From NCBI GenBank assembly GCA_037892935.1, contig JAYXKI010000021.1, forward strand, positions 1 to 64,000: DNA of 64,000 nt, read 5' to 3'. The position numbers and the translations under genes were made by a program. The notes under the pieces were generated by a model. The model did not search any database. It had not been told where the DNA came from and saw nothing but the letters and a program-made list of their open reading frames with translations. Positions 35,050 to 46,008 of this stretch are shown here, piece by piece; positions within the stretch are counted from its first letter, which is position 1, and every line of letters begins with the position of its first letter. This DNA comes from Phlebopus portentosus (Eukaryota > Basidiomycota > Agaricomycetes > Boletales > Boletinellaceae).

Positions 35050-37029
35050 CTATTGTATCCACATATTTATGCATGACCAATCAAAATCTTCCTCAGCGAG
35101 GTGAAAAAGAACTGTCCTCTGAGCAGGACCCTGGACACTGAGCCAATTGTCGTTATAAAAGGAGAGCGGAAGATTCAGGACCGGCTCGCGAGAAGTCTCT
35201 TTGTAGCCTCGCCTTTCCCTTAATACAGGCTTCGCTCCCCGTCTGGAGTAGATGGTACGGTCAGACCTATGGGAGTCAATGTGAACCAAGAGAGTGCGAA
35301 TGTTTCTCCGCCAGGGCATCGCCTTGACTCGTGTACCGGAAAATCCGTCGTCAGGGTCACTTTCGTCAGAACTCATACCCGCCGGCCCCAATTTCTCGAG
35401 CACGTCCTGCGTTTTCTTCCACCTCCTGCTCTCTTCCTCATCGTTCAACCTTTCACATTGCCTGACTTTTGCCTCGACGATGCGCAGTCGTGACCTATAT
35501 TTCTGTAGGGTGATTAACACATAATCGGAATAACCAGAAAATCAGTACTCACATTGTGTCGTCTGGAGTTCCGCCTAGCTCTCGTCAATCCTTCGGTATA
35601 GTGCTTTGTCACCCTGTCGTCCACCTCCTTCGACGTTTCAAATGACTCGCCGTCGGATTTAGGCTGAGCTTGTCCGTTCTTCCATTGGGCACGGATATTC
35701 CTGAGCCTATTCTTGATAGACCGAACCCAATCGGACTTCGTAACCCCTAGCTTTATCGCTTTCTCCCTCCTCATGACTTTGTCAACCAGAATTCGGATGA
35801 CCTCTTTGTTCCATTCCGAGGCAAGGGTGTCGCGCATGTCGACAAGGGGTCGGGCCTCGTCTGGACCACCTGCACCGGTACGATTGAAGGTTTCGACTAG
35901 AATGGGGTCGGCAGTGGCACAGAAAAGAAAATCCAGGACCGTCGTCACATTATAAGTTTCCCTTATGACCTTTCTGATGATACGCTGAGGGATCATCAGC
36001 CAAAAAAAAAAATGGTTCAACTTTTATGCGCTGACATTTTTCTTGTCTTTGATTCGCTTTCCGGACCAACGACTCTGTGCTTTTGTCTTCGGGACATTTT
36101 CTTCGTCTGTTTCGTCTTTGTCGGTCTGATCGAGGTCGAAGTGGTCTTCATCGCCAAGCTCCGCCCCGTGCTGCTCTATTTGATCGTCAGCATCGTAGCC
36201 ATCATCGTTGCTATTGTCAACCATGATGAAGTCCTCCTCTTCCTCAGCTGTCCATCTCTGATTCTAAAACGTTTGTGAATGAAGCTCAACACTTATATGT
36301 CAAAGAATAGTCCTCTCACCGACGTTTCGTGTCTCGGACTCATCACAACCCCCGAGCACTTCGCAGTTCTCCGGCTTGATGCCTTGTTTTTAAGACCGCT
36401 CTCGCCTTGTTTCTCCTGCGTTGGTGTCTGCACCGTTCGCCCCGCTGCATTTCCCCTCTGCGACCGTACGTCAATTCTATCTTTTGATGTCGTGATTTCT
36501 GATGAGTTAGCAAGTAGAGTCTGCGGAGATGATTTGGAAGCGAGCAGTATCTGACGAACTGGGAGAGTCAACAACTGGCGCTTGTCAACCTCAAGCGACG
36601 TGGGGAGACTTTGAAGAAGCAGGTCGTCACCGCGCTGTCGCCACGAAGCCTCTGTTCGCATTGTCTCACCGTCGAGACGCTATAGATAAATGCATGAGAA
36701 TGGATCAGAACTTGAATACCAGGAAGAAAAGAAGTAAAGCGTACCAAATTCATCAGCTCAACTTCGAGGCCATTGATTCGGACATCCTTCTGTCGGAGGA
36801 TTTCCATCAGCTGTGCTTGACTGGTACTAAGTTGTTCTAACTGCATCGCCAGTTGCGAGACATGGCTGATTATGGCCTGCGATGACTCAGACGGACTACT
36901 CGACGTTGATCGCTATTCTCATAAATCCAGGCTTGAAACGAGAGATGATGGAAATCTCACCTTCGAAACTGTACTCGCGTCCCGTAAATTCGACTGTATA
37001 CGCTTACTTTCGCCCGCCCCAGGAGACAT
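35050..37029 (-). CDS. Intact 6-exon gene, basidiomycete GMSSDES-type protein, 569 aa
   Basis: Exons 37029-36961, 36912-36745, 36679-36320, 36263-36036, 35984-35553 and 35502-35050 are all phase 0 (23, 56, 120, 76, 144 and 150 codons). Introns are about 48-65 nt. The protein has a serine-rich start, a short coiled coil (about residues 40-80), a low-complexity middle and an acidic stretch rich in D and E (about 205-260). A globular helical region follows (VRETYN-like start, about 275-420), then a C-terminal domain with GMSSDESDPDD and PWRRNIRTLL. That C-terminal pattern is familiar from uncharacterised proteins of agaricomycetes, often near repeats. No enzymatic motif was seen. An in-frame upstream extension from an ATG at 37,385 through two more introns is possible. 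Confidence 0.75.
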
Positions 37030-37079
37030 CTAAGTGTAAAGCCCATCAGTCGCACATGTGGGAACTTATCGAATGACAG

Positions 37080-37569
37080 CGAGGTCTAACAGATGACACA
37101 GGGACTATCATTTCGAGGTCTTGCTCCTTTTAAGTTTTGGGTCTGTCAGTCCGTCTGGTCCGCTGACCATAGCCAATCAGGTCAACTCACCGTCAAGGCC
37201 ATATCCACATCCTCGTCGGGGTATGCCACGACGCTTGCCAGACTAGCAGCTCTGAATGCACCCGGTACAGGTTCTGCGCAATCGTGTGATCTTGTCGAGT
37301 TGACGGGAAAGAGAGGTGAGGATTCATTGCCGGATTTAATTGGGACTGTGGAAGTGTGGTCCGGGGTGAAAAATCGAGGAAGCATTGAGGGAATTGAGTG
37401 GCATGTACGTTGACATTTTTATAGCCTTCTGTATATACTGTATATAGCACAATCGGACGGACGAGAGACAGACAGGTGTCGAAACTCCACGAGCAAGGGC
37501 TCTGTCACAGAAGTCACATCGTCTAGTTTTGGGAATGCCGATCAACTGGTCTAACTCTTCCTCGTTCAA
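37080..37569 (-). other. Possible upstream exons or small gene
   Basis: Minus-strand frames at 37,569-37,400 (with RRCDFCDRAL) and 37,385-37,193 (ending DEDVDMALT before a GTGAGT donor) look coding. The second could splice into the 569-aa gene. A TATAAAA-like box lies near 37,415. Confidence 0.3.
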
Positions 37570-38590
37570 GGAGTAGGAGATGAGAATAATCTGACAAATT
37601 CATGCTATTGTATTCACATCGAGTATGTGCTCTTGTAGTATATATTTCCTCGAACCAGAGCTTTAATCACGAAAAGAATTTTATTTTGACTTGAAGGTTG
37701 TGGAGACAAAAGAATTACCAATCAGGTCAGAACCGCGTTACGGCAAGGTGTCGCTTAAGTCTTTGACATGATCTCTCGCGTGCGTTGTTCAAACGGTGTG
37801 CCCGGAATTTCAAAACGGTCGCTATCAGACACCGCTTAATAGCAAAAGACCTCTAGTGGGCGGTTTTGCCCGATCCTGAGTGGATACTGGTCTTCAATCA
37901 CATCACCCGCTAGACTTACGCGTCCGCCTAACACAGAGGGCAGAATTATGTTTCTGAGCCTGCTTAAAAAATTGCAATCACGGATCAAAATTTCAGGTTC
38001 GGAAATAGGGGTTTGGTCCCTGTGAGCTTCTTTCAAGAAAATAGTCCCGCTGCGCAATTAGCGAAATGCATCAGAATTCATGATGAAATACAGTACTAGT
38101 GTTTCACCGGTGTGTTGAACACCTAATTGAAGTTTACATATGCATAAATTAAATTATGCATGATACGAAAAGTTTGGACTGATTTCGACGAGCTGGGAGG
38201 CAACTAGTAACGTTTACTGCATTGAAAACTACAGTATATAATCGAGTTGCTCGAGATGAAAACATGCAGAATTGAGTGAGAAAATGCGGGTGTTTAATAC
38301 ATATGCGGTTTTGACACGCCGGTGAAAAAGTGTAGGACGTGAAATAATTAGACAAGACAGGGCCGCGCGTCGGGTAGGTGCGCGAGATGTAGACTTGGCC
38401 CTGAGGGGAGAGAAGAAAGCGAAGCGAGAAATGGAAATCAAAGCAAAGGAGCCCGGGGATGACTGACATATACTTCGTAAGTATGACGGTAATGTAAGAC
38501 TGCTGACTGCTGGAGAATTGTGAGAACGACTGACGACTATAAGTATAACGTAATACTATATTATAGTATATACGTATGTACAACACCTCC
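37570..38590. other. No gene recognised
   Basis: No supported coding region. A 160-codon minus-strand frame at 38,149-38,631 has no motif and odd composition. Confidence 0.4.
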
Positions 38591-38604
38591 AGACGAGTTA
38601 CGGA

Positions 38605-38699
38605 AGGAGCCCCGGCAATCCCAACGCCCAACAGATGGCTGTTCTCGGATAAAATGGTCGATTTCCAAAACAGACATCTGGTGAGATTGCCGGGGTCCT
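38605..38699. mobile_element. 95-bp relative of the 334-1,013 MITE
   Basis: Ends AGGAGCCCCGGCAATCCC and GAGATTGCCGGGGTCCT form inverted repeats that extend inward as AGATGGCTGTTC / ACAGACATCT. They match the TIR of the 680-bp element. Flanking 8-mers GTTACGGA and GTTCCAGA agree at 6 of 8 positions, an aged duplication. It sits inside a repeat family R copy. Confidence 0.65.
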
Positions 38700-38975
38700 G
38701 TTCCAGACGAGTTCCAGACGAGACCTTCGAACAGCTTCCGTGACTTCCGTGCTAAGGTAGTCAATACACTAGGGAGCTGGCCCTGGGCGATGATCGGCAT
38801 TCTCAGCCAGAGAGTGACCTCCCGTGGAAGCCCAGATGGACACTTCGATATCCGATATGTCGGAACATCAGGGTGGTATCTAGCTGCCGGTACCAAATCC
38901 TGCTTGTCTCTCGTGGCGTACGTATCTTCTGGAGCTGCTCATCTCAGGGTCGCTTCTGTGAATTCTAACTACTAG
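38700..38975. repeat. Repeat family R, block 1 copy
   Basis: Matches 32,925-33,110, including CTCCCGTGGAAG and ATATCCGATATGTCGGAACA. Confidence 0.6.
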
Positions 38976-39039
38976 CTATAGGGTTCCGCAGCGTACGTAA
39001 ATGGTCACGGTTGCTTTGATTATGCCGACGGATGGTATT

Positions 39040-39262
39040 TCTTGAGTCTATATACCTCTTTGTATAATTTCTTGCATTTACGGACTTTAAACTTGTGGTA
39101 TTGATGACTCCGTGCATATTATGTCCACCGAAGCCGAATTTGTGTGCTGATCTCTTCCACAGGGCCGGGTGGGAATCTTCAGTTGCGGAGACGGCCTGTA
39201 CATTAGGAAGCTGTGTTTCTCATTACAAAAAATTGATGAGAGCGGCGCGTACCCACATATGA
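39040..39262 (-). repeat. Repeat family R, block 2 copy, inverted
   Basis: The complement matches 23,130-23,390 with an internal deletion. Confidence 0.6.
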
Positions 39263-39317
39263 TCAGACTGTAACCATAAATATGCGCTGCCAAACCCTAA
39301 TCCTGACCTTTGGCGAG

Positions 39318-39325
39318 TATAAATA
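39318..39325 (+). promoter_or_regulatory. TATA box
   Basis: TATAAATA about 155 bp upstream of the ATG at 39,479. Confidence 0.45.
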
Positions 39326-39478
39326 TATTTAATTGTTTAACTTTGCATCATTCTCTGGACTGGCAGTAGCTGGAACGATCAGTTATCATTTACACTGCTT
39401 CAAGTAAGTCTCTATTCATGAATCAGATTTCTTTAGATTCTACTCTCGTCGTACTCGCTCTGATTTGATTGCAAGGAG

Positions 39479-40953
39479 ATGAACTGCCCTAATGAGATCC
39501 TGCTGGACATTATTGATGGGGTTGTTAACCTCGAGGACATACGTTCTCTGGTACAGAGCGGAGGACGTTTAGGTGGCCTGGCTACTCAACACTATCTAAA
39601 AAAGGCAGGACTTCGCGTCGAGCGAGATCCGGTTTCGTTGATGACGTCCGTGAGGCTCGAAACTACTGCCAGCGTGAAGGCCTTGCCAGTTTGGTACGAA
39701 GCGTGTATGCAGCCCATTAATTTGCTGGCAATCAAATTTGTTGACCACCGGGACGAGGCGACCTTGGAGACGAGGATAATGACATCGTTCCTATTCGCCA
39801 TCCATCCCTCAAAGAGGTTTTTTGATGAACTGCACATCGAATACGATCACGAGTGTCCGGATTCTAAAATTGTTTCAGATTTGCTCCATGCTATAATCAA
39901 AACCGGCTGTAGGAGGATATTAATCAAAGGCACGGTTTCGTTCCAGCCTGATGAGCCGAGGCAAACAGTAGGTGCCACTCATGCCGCGACTCTTCTTTCT
40001 GATCATGATCGCTCTCTGCAGGATATTGACGAATGGAAAATAAGCCATTCTGACGTGGCGATAGAGACGCTATGTTTACTCGGAACTTCTAGGCTACTGA
40101 GAAGCACCTGTCAAGCATGGAGTATTTCTGCACTCACGAGTCCATTCCTTCAATGCGTGAAGCTGTCCAATTCCGGCCTTCACCAAGACGCTCTGACCAT
40201 GATATTCAGTACTCTTGTTCTTCCCAACCTACAGCACTTCGAAGTCGACGATCATTTTTATCTCGACTCGGCAGTGTCTTTTCTTCTCAGACACTCGGGC
40301 ATTTTGAAGTCAGTTGCCATCGCGAAATTGTACGGATCGCCAGAAGGAACAATGAGGTCTCATATCGAATTTGTATATTTGAGAAGTCTGGCGGCTCCGA
40401 TGGCGCTACTTCATGTTCTGTTTTCTGCCGAGGCCGAGATGCCTGCACTCAGTCGCATGTGCATACGAAATGATACATGTCTTTTAGGGGGGACGGACGT
40501 ACAGAACATAGTCACCGTGGCATCTTCCTTTGGGATACGAGAACTCGAAATACCGTTAGAGATCGGCCTGAGGCTACTTCGCGGGGCTCGAGAAACAAAA
40601 TGGGCGGGATCCCGATGCATAGAGTCATTAACTATACGCCTTGAAGAAGGCAGCTCGATTGAATTTCAACAGAGACTCCAAACGGTCAGTTCGCCCCGTT
40701 ATGGCTTTATTGGATTCAATTTTAATTTGCTTTGAGCCAGGCGGCTTGTGCATTTTGGATGCGATACCTTCCGAAGTTAGATTCTTTGTTTGTGACAGGG
40801 GATGAATGGTTGTGTAGGCTGGATGTCAATTTTGATGGAATTCCTGATCTTGGGACCGCTGGAACAATAGTTCGCGAAACCTTTAGGATTGTGGACGATG
40901 TGTATGTCGAGATCCTACCGCATGGCTACCCTTGGGTGAAAGACTTGTACTAG
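39479..40953 (+). CDS. F-box/LRR-like protein, 2 exons, 472 aa
   Basis: Exon 1 (39479-40684, 402 codons) joins exon 2 (40741-40953, 70 codons plus stop) through a 56-nt intron, GTCAGT...GCCAG, in phase 0. The N-terminus (CPNEILLDIIDGVVNLEDIR) resembles the short F-box-like start of agaricomycete F-box proteins: LPxEILxxI followed by a helix. The rest has leucine-rich spacing without clear repeats, as in this expanded family. Such proteins usually link substrates to SCF ubiquitin ligases through Skp1; that role is inferred here. The ORF is intact, and its neighbours are repeats on the left and an HSP70 scrap on the right. Confidence 0.7.
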
Positions 40954-41104
40954 TAGTTCTATGGCTGTACTGCAGTTCACCGTATACCGTGAGATCAGCC
41001 ATGATTCGAATAAAGCTACAAGTAAAACTCCGACATCACTGCGCATGCACTGCATATCTTCTGCTCATCACCACTCGATGTTGTCACACAACCATCATGT
41101 CGCT

Positions 41105-41640
41105 GGCAACACGACCGAGTAGAGATCATCGCAAAAAGCCCGTACAGTCTCGAGCTTCTTTCTGCATCCGTACCTTCCACATTGACCGCCTCATAGGCGA
41201 TGCTGCGTTGATGTAGATCCCGATAAGGGAGACGACTCTCTTCTGGTGACCGTCTCGTAGAACCAGTTCGCTCAGGAGATCAAGCGCAAGAACAAGAAGG
41301 TATATACATCGTTTATGACATTATGCGGATTTAATTACGATGCCTATGCCACACAGACTCAAACCCAAACATCGGCGTCAACACGTACATAATCTTTCGG
41401 GCGACCCACAAAGCCGAGATCTTCTACCCTCAAAGGGTGCCTACGTACTTCAGATATGGCGGAGACTACTTCAACATCGCTATCCCAATTTCAATGCCGC
41501 GGATAGCGCAACTGTGTGGGGATGATGTGTCAGGGATTCACAACGCACGCGATGAACGTGGGCAAATGCTCTCTAACGCAGAGTATACAACCGTCCGGAC
41601 GAAGAAGTCCGAGATCTTCTCGTGGCATTCATAACGTGTG
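41105..41640 (+). pseudogene. Second HSP70 fragment, internally deleted
   Basis: Out-of-frame Hsp70 pieces appear in order: QHDRVEIIA (about 41,104-41,131), FHIDRLIGDAA (about 41,175-41,210), NQFAQEIKRKNKK (41,263-41,301) and TTVRTKKSEIFS (about 41,590-41,625). In Hsp70 these lie near residues 40, 60, 250 and 430, so large parts are missing. The stretch between 41,300 and 41,580 is not Hsp70-like to my eye. It is strongly diverged from the 25,250-27,170 copy. Confidence 0.5.
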
Positions 41641-41685
41641 CTCAGAAGGCAGGTGGATAGATGGCAGTAAACGAAGGAATTTGAG

Positions 41686-41850
41686 TTACAGAGTAGTACA
41701 TGGCGCAGCATCCCCACGTATAGTTGCGTACATCTGTTGTTGCTGTTGTGGTGCTTGTAGGGGCGGCGGCGGTTGTAGCTGTTGTGATTGTTGTGGTTGC
41801 TGTGATTGTTGCTGCTGGTGTTGGAGAGCAGGTGCGTTTGGAGTGGTCAT
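41686..41850 (-). CDS. Glutamine-rich 54-codon ORF over a CAR microsatellite
   Basis: The minus strand gives MTTPNAPALQ followed by a run of Q, P and S, ending MYATIRGDAAPCTTL. It overlaps a CAG/CAA-type microsatellite (about 41,735-41,825). It may be an exon or chance. Confidence 0.25.
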   Translation of the reverse strand: MTTPNAPALQHQQQQSQQPQQSQQLQPPPPLQAPQQQQQMYATIRGDAAPCTTL

Positions 41851-41893
41851 TGGTGTAGTCTTTAATTCGTTTGGTGGGTTCTACTTTTGTTCC

Positions 41894-42435
41894 TTAGTGA
41901 GGTAGTTCAAGTGCGACAGAAAGATCTTCAAGCTGATCTTTGGATGTTGAAGATAGTGCACCGATGAAAATACCGATCGCTGCTGTTGCGGCTCGCTCTT
42001 CGTCCCTCTGTTTTGCCTTCATATCGTATGCCTCTTTTTCGGCCGCCTCCTTTGCCTTCTTTTCCTCCCTTTTTCTTCACGTTCCTTGAGACCATCCTCC
42101 GAGGTAAGCACACTGGCTTTAGATACGAATCGATGGCTTTTCTTCTTTTGCGACTTATTCTTCTTCATTTGTAGCCTTTTACGTTCGCGCCGCATGAGAA
42201 CCTCATGGACTTGAGCCGCCTCTGCTGCAGCTCGAGAAGTTTGGAGCTCTGTTTCAAGCTCTCGAACTCTGGGTCGGAGTCTCTTGATCTCCTTGTCGGT
42301 ATCTTCCTGTGAGTCGTATCTTTGTTTCCTTCTTGTGATGCTCTGAGGTGCATCAGTGGTCGCACTCTCTCCATTTTGGCCAGAGGAAGCCTTCTGTGCG
42401 ATTGCAGTGTGGACAATTTCATTTCTGACTGTCAA
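41894..42435 (-). pseudogene. Coiled-coil, lysine-rich protein with one frameshift
   Basis: From 42,435 the minus strand encodes a hydrophilic N-terminus and a coiled coil (DKEIKRLRPRVRELETELQT). A lysine-rich patch (KKNKSQKKKSH) and LTSEDGLKEREE follow. After a 1-nt shift near 42,070 it continues AYDMKAKQRDEERAATAAIG and ends SSTSKDQLEDLSVALELPH at 41,894. The continuation is convincing, so one indel in an A-rich run broke the frame. No family was recognised; it may derive from a repeat-encoded protein. Confidence 0.45.
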
Positions 42436-42544
42436 CGCAAATCAGATCAAGGATCAGCGAACTACAGGCATTTACCAGTTATTTACAGCTAATTGCAAAA
42501 TTATTGGGAATCATGTGATTTCGTCACTTCTTCTGTCACAAGAG

Positions 42545-42625
42545 CCTCAAAACACAAATAAAATCATATCTCACCCAAAACTCAACGGTTTCACATCATC
42601 TAAGTTGCTAAATTCATCTCTTTGA
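42545..42625. repeat. CCTCAAAACACAAAATAAATC repeat family, copy 3
   Basis: The best-preserved copy: CCTCAAAACACAAATAAAATC, then ATATCTCACCC and CATCATCTAAGTTGCTAAAT. Homologous to 22,486 and 29,326. Confidence 0.5.
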
Positions 42626-43790
42626 AAGGGCTTTTATTATAGCCATTTGCAAAAGTAATGAGAAAAGCCAAAATCACATGATTTTTCACTTGTGTCATGC
42701 TCTCGAAAGGCAAAAATGAACAAAATGGCCAATTGCTCACTCAATATTGCACATTACAGCTAATTGCAAAATTGTTGGCAATTTGGAAAATCACGTGTAT
42801 TTTTGACGCATAGTGCATCCTGGATGAGCAAAAAAAAACAAAATAGCAAATATCTCAGTCAATACAGCACATAAAAATCTGATATAACCATGTAAAAAAC
42901 CTGCTCGAAAATGCGCTCCAGTACATATAAAAATGTCTGGGTTTTGTTGAGTATGTACTTCGCTACTAAAAAGATAGCATCATTGTGCTAAATCCTTGTC
43001 ATGCCCTCCGTTCAGTGTAAAAATCATAGCTTGCCCAACGTCATCCGGAAAAATCTGATTCAAGTTTGATAAATCAGGCCAGCCCAGTGGGCACCTGTAC
43101 GCAACTCCTCAAGGCTCCCTGACATGATTGTGGTAGTGAAACTGGGTGGTTTGTTGTCACTCCTGCTCGCAGAACTCTCCCCTACTTCATTGCATCTGTC
43201 ATAACTCACGCATTCGGACACTAAAAAATCTGATTGTTTCTGCTAAAAAGACAGCAGCATAGGCGCTTTCAGCCAAGACAGTAGCTGAGCTGAGTTAGGC
43301 TTGGGTGTAGCTACATTACATGTACTATCTACCAATCAGACTTGAAACCACCTCGGTGACCATCCTCTGCTGAAATGTCACCCAAAATCATATCTGGGCA
43401 AGGGCGAACAAGGTCAGCTCAGCCATCATGCACTCCTGCTACAACCAAACCGAGTGTGTCTGCCAGGGCCGCAGAAACATCTCTCAGAGAAACATGAGTG
43501 TACACACATGATGGTAGTCTTTCGTATGCAGTATCTCCCTGCACAGCAGCTCTCATCACTTGTCCACAGTTCCCTCCTCATCCTCACCAATCCCTCATCA
43601 CCTACAGGCATGAGGGAACCTCCAGTTGCTGGGGACAGACCATCATGAGAGATGAGGCACCACGGCAAAGAGATAGGAGCAGCGACGCATGTGAGGATGA
43701 AGGGGTTAACTCACGTGTCGAGTCGCCACTTGATCTCGAGCCATCACCATCTTCACAGTCACCATCTCTACAGCTTATGTTGAGCATTCA
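42626..43790. other. AT-rich sequence upstream of the Tc1 remnant
   Basis: No gene seen. It may be the left arm of the Tc1-like element; no TIR could be matched with the sequence beyond 45,000. Confidence 0.35.
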
Positions 43791-43793
43791 TTC

Positions 43794-44985
43794 ATGCAAC
43801 CCCGGCGACATGGCAGACAGCTGTCCAACGATTTACGGGAATGCATCATCACTATGAACAAGAAACTCAGCGCCTCTCAGATCACAGCCTTGACCTACAT
43901 ACCCAAGACAACAGTTTTCTGGATAATACGAGAGTTCAAGCGCAATGGGACTGTTGCTGCGCATGAACTTGGTTTTCGTGGAAGGCCTCGAGTGCTTGAT
44001 TATATCCACACTGAGGTATGCACATGTTGAAACCTGTCCTGGTAGCTGTTGGTTCACACCACGTAGTTGCTTTTCGGGTCACTAAGCAATCTCAATGACC
44101 GTTACATTGACGAGTTGAGGCTACTGCTCCAGGAAAGATGGGAGAAGGAGGCTTCGGATGTGACTATATGCAGGTCCTTGCTGTGTGCTGGTTTCACACT
44201 TAAGAAGATGGCTGTCTCTGTCGCTTTGCTTCCCCACGCAGTCCACGCGAACTGAAATCGTTGTGGTCTAGTTATCGAAAAGGGCTCTCGAGCGGAATGA
44301 AACTCTGCGTATGCAGTACGTCGCACGTATTACCTCTCAGTACACAGCGGAATAGCTATTTATCGATGAGAGTGCTTGCGATCGGCAGGCTTTTCTTCGC
44401 AACACTGCTTGGGCCCTTGAGGGTCGCCGTGCGTGTCGCAAGCAGTTTTTCAATAGGGGGAAATGGTGATTCTGCCTCTTGTGGCACGTCACAAGCTTCT
44501 GATTCACTCCGTTAGCTTCTCCGTCTTGCCAGCTATCAGCCTCAATGGGACAATCGACTGCACTATCGTACAGGGCGCATTCAATATCAAATTGTTCACG
44601 GAATTCATCGCCAGCCTGTTGGACAAAATGCATCCCTTCCCCAGTAATCAATCAGTCATTGTAATGGACAACTGCCCAATATACAAGGCTCCCAAGATTT
44701 GGGAGCTTATCGAATCTCGGTCTGTCTCACTAGCAATGCAAGTTGCAGCATGTACTGACCCCTTTGCTTAGGGGTGTCAGGCTTGAATTTCTTCCTCCTT
44801 ACTCACCAGACTACAATCCTATTGAACTTGCATTCTCCGTAATCAAGTCCAGGTTAAAACGGCAGGGTCCCGGTCCTCAGGATGACACTTCAGTTGTTGA
44901 GCAACTCTGCAGGCAGGTGTATTCCATTAATTCTTTGGATAGTTATTCCTTCTTTCGCCACTGTCGCTATGATGTGCTTGTATAG
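43794..44985 (+). pseudogene. Tc1-like (DD34E) transposase
   Basis: An N-terminal helix-turn-helix block (RHGRQLSNDLRECIITMNKK, then RGRPRVLD) is followed by the first catalytic motif LFIDESACDR (about 44,363). The second is VIVMDNCPIYKAP and the third LEFLPPYSPDYNPIELAF. Splicing the intron at about 44,719-44,768 puts exactly 34 residues between the second D and the E, the Tc1 spacing. Other introns fit at about 44,013-44,080 and 44,460-44,512. In-frame stops occur near 44,271 and at the codon before LFIDES (about 44,355), so the copy is dead. A live enzyme would cut and paste DNA at TA sites. Confidence 0.8.
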
Positions 44986-45067
44986 GCTGTTGAATCTGAA
45001 GATAGTGTATATTTGCGGACTTTGGATCGTCAATCTCCGGAGGGCTAGTAAGCGAGCTGGGAACACG

Positions 45068-45075
45068 TTTATAAG
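45068..45075 (+). promoter_or_regulatory. TATA-like box
   Basis: TTTATAAG, about 50 bp upstream of the ATG at 45,122. Confidence 0.4.
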
Positions 45076-45121
45076 CAGCTACCTTCATTGCCACATCACT
45101 TTTTTTTTATCTCTTACCATC

Positions 45122-45984
45122 ATGAGTCCCACCCCTAGAAAACTCGCAGCTCGCAAGACTGCAGCTCGTAAGACTGCCGGGACGAAGCAGGCATCTGCCG
45201 TCACAAGAAACTCCTCTCCCAAAAAAGCAGCAACGGCCCTGGAGCCCCAGCGAGCAAATGGCCCTCATTCGAACTCTCAAAATGCAGATGTCATTGCTGA
45301 AGGACCATGGAAACGAGGCCGGCCAAGGAAGGCAGAGCAGCCTGCTGTCAACAAGAACGGTGTTAAAGAGATGGTAGTACTGATAGTCTTGTCTTCTGGT
45401 ATTGCAGTCATACTTCATAACAGAAAAACATGGAAGTGGAGCCCGCCATGACAAAAGCAAGGGGCCGGAGAGCTGCTGACGAGGACCTGACGTATCAATA
45501 TGAAGAGCCCTATGATGAAGAACCATCACAACTTGATATTGCCCGAATGGCTAATGACGATCCGGGTCAAGAGTCAGATACCAACAGAGTCGGTACTGGT
45601 GATCCTTGGGACTTTGATAATCTATTGCTTGCAGCCAGTGCATAGACCATTATAGGAGTTTGTCAGTCTCTAATGATTTAATAGACTACGCTGACAATTC
45701 GGACCAAGAGTATAGATGCGACTCGTCAGTTGTATCTTACGTGCATTTCATGGAAAATCTCAAATGTGAAAAAGAGGAGCAGCAAGCTCCTAAAGAAATG
45801 CGATCAACACTTGTCGTTCTGGTTGACGATGGGCGGGCTTTGCGCAAAATGAACGTTGAACCTCAACACAGCATAATTGATGTGCGTCAGAACGTGGCAA
45901 GTATTCTTCAGTGCTATCCCACCTCGGTTACACTAGGCTACACCGGTCCGTGGTTTAAGAAGATTGGGACGAAGATTCAACCCC
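45122..45984 (+). pseudogene. AT-hook protein gene interrupted by a solo LTR
   Basis: Exons 45122-45373, 45424-45637 and 45685-45984 (introns 50 and 47 nt) join in frame. The N-terminus is basic (TPRKLAARKTAARKTAGTK) with one AT-hook (KRGRPRK) that would bind the minor groove of AT-rich DNA. An acidic segment follows (YEEPYDEEPS), then a small globular part ending LGYTGPWFKKIGTKIQP. The frame is cut at 45,984 by an LTR flanked by ACCCC on both sides. Beyond the LTR, at 47,595, the host sequence resumes but soon meets a stop. Proteins of this build occur in basidiomycete repeat-rich regions; function unknown. Confidence 0.55.
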
Positions 45985-46008
45985 TGTTACGAAAATTGTG
46001 GATATACA

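Noticed and set aside
38149..38631. 160-codon minus-strand frame
   Set aside because: No motif, and its start region overlaps the 95-bp MITE. Not supported as a gene.
41735..41825. Poly-Q coding as evidence for a transcription factor gene
   Set aside because: Only a 54-codon ORF over a microsatellite, with no DNA-binding domain nearby.
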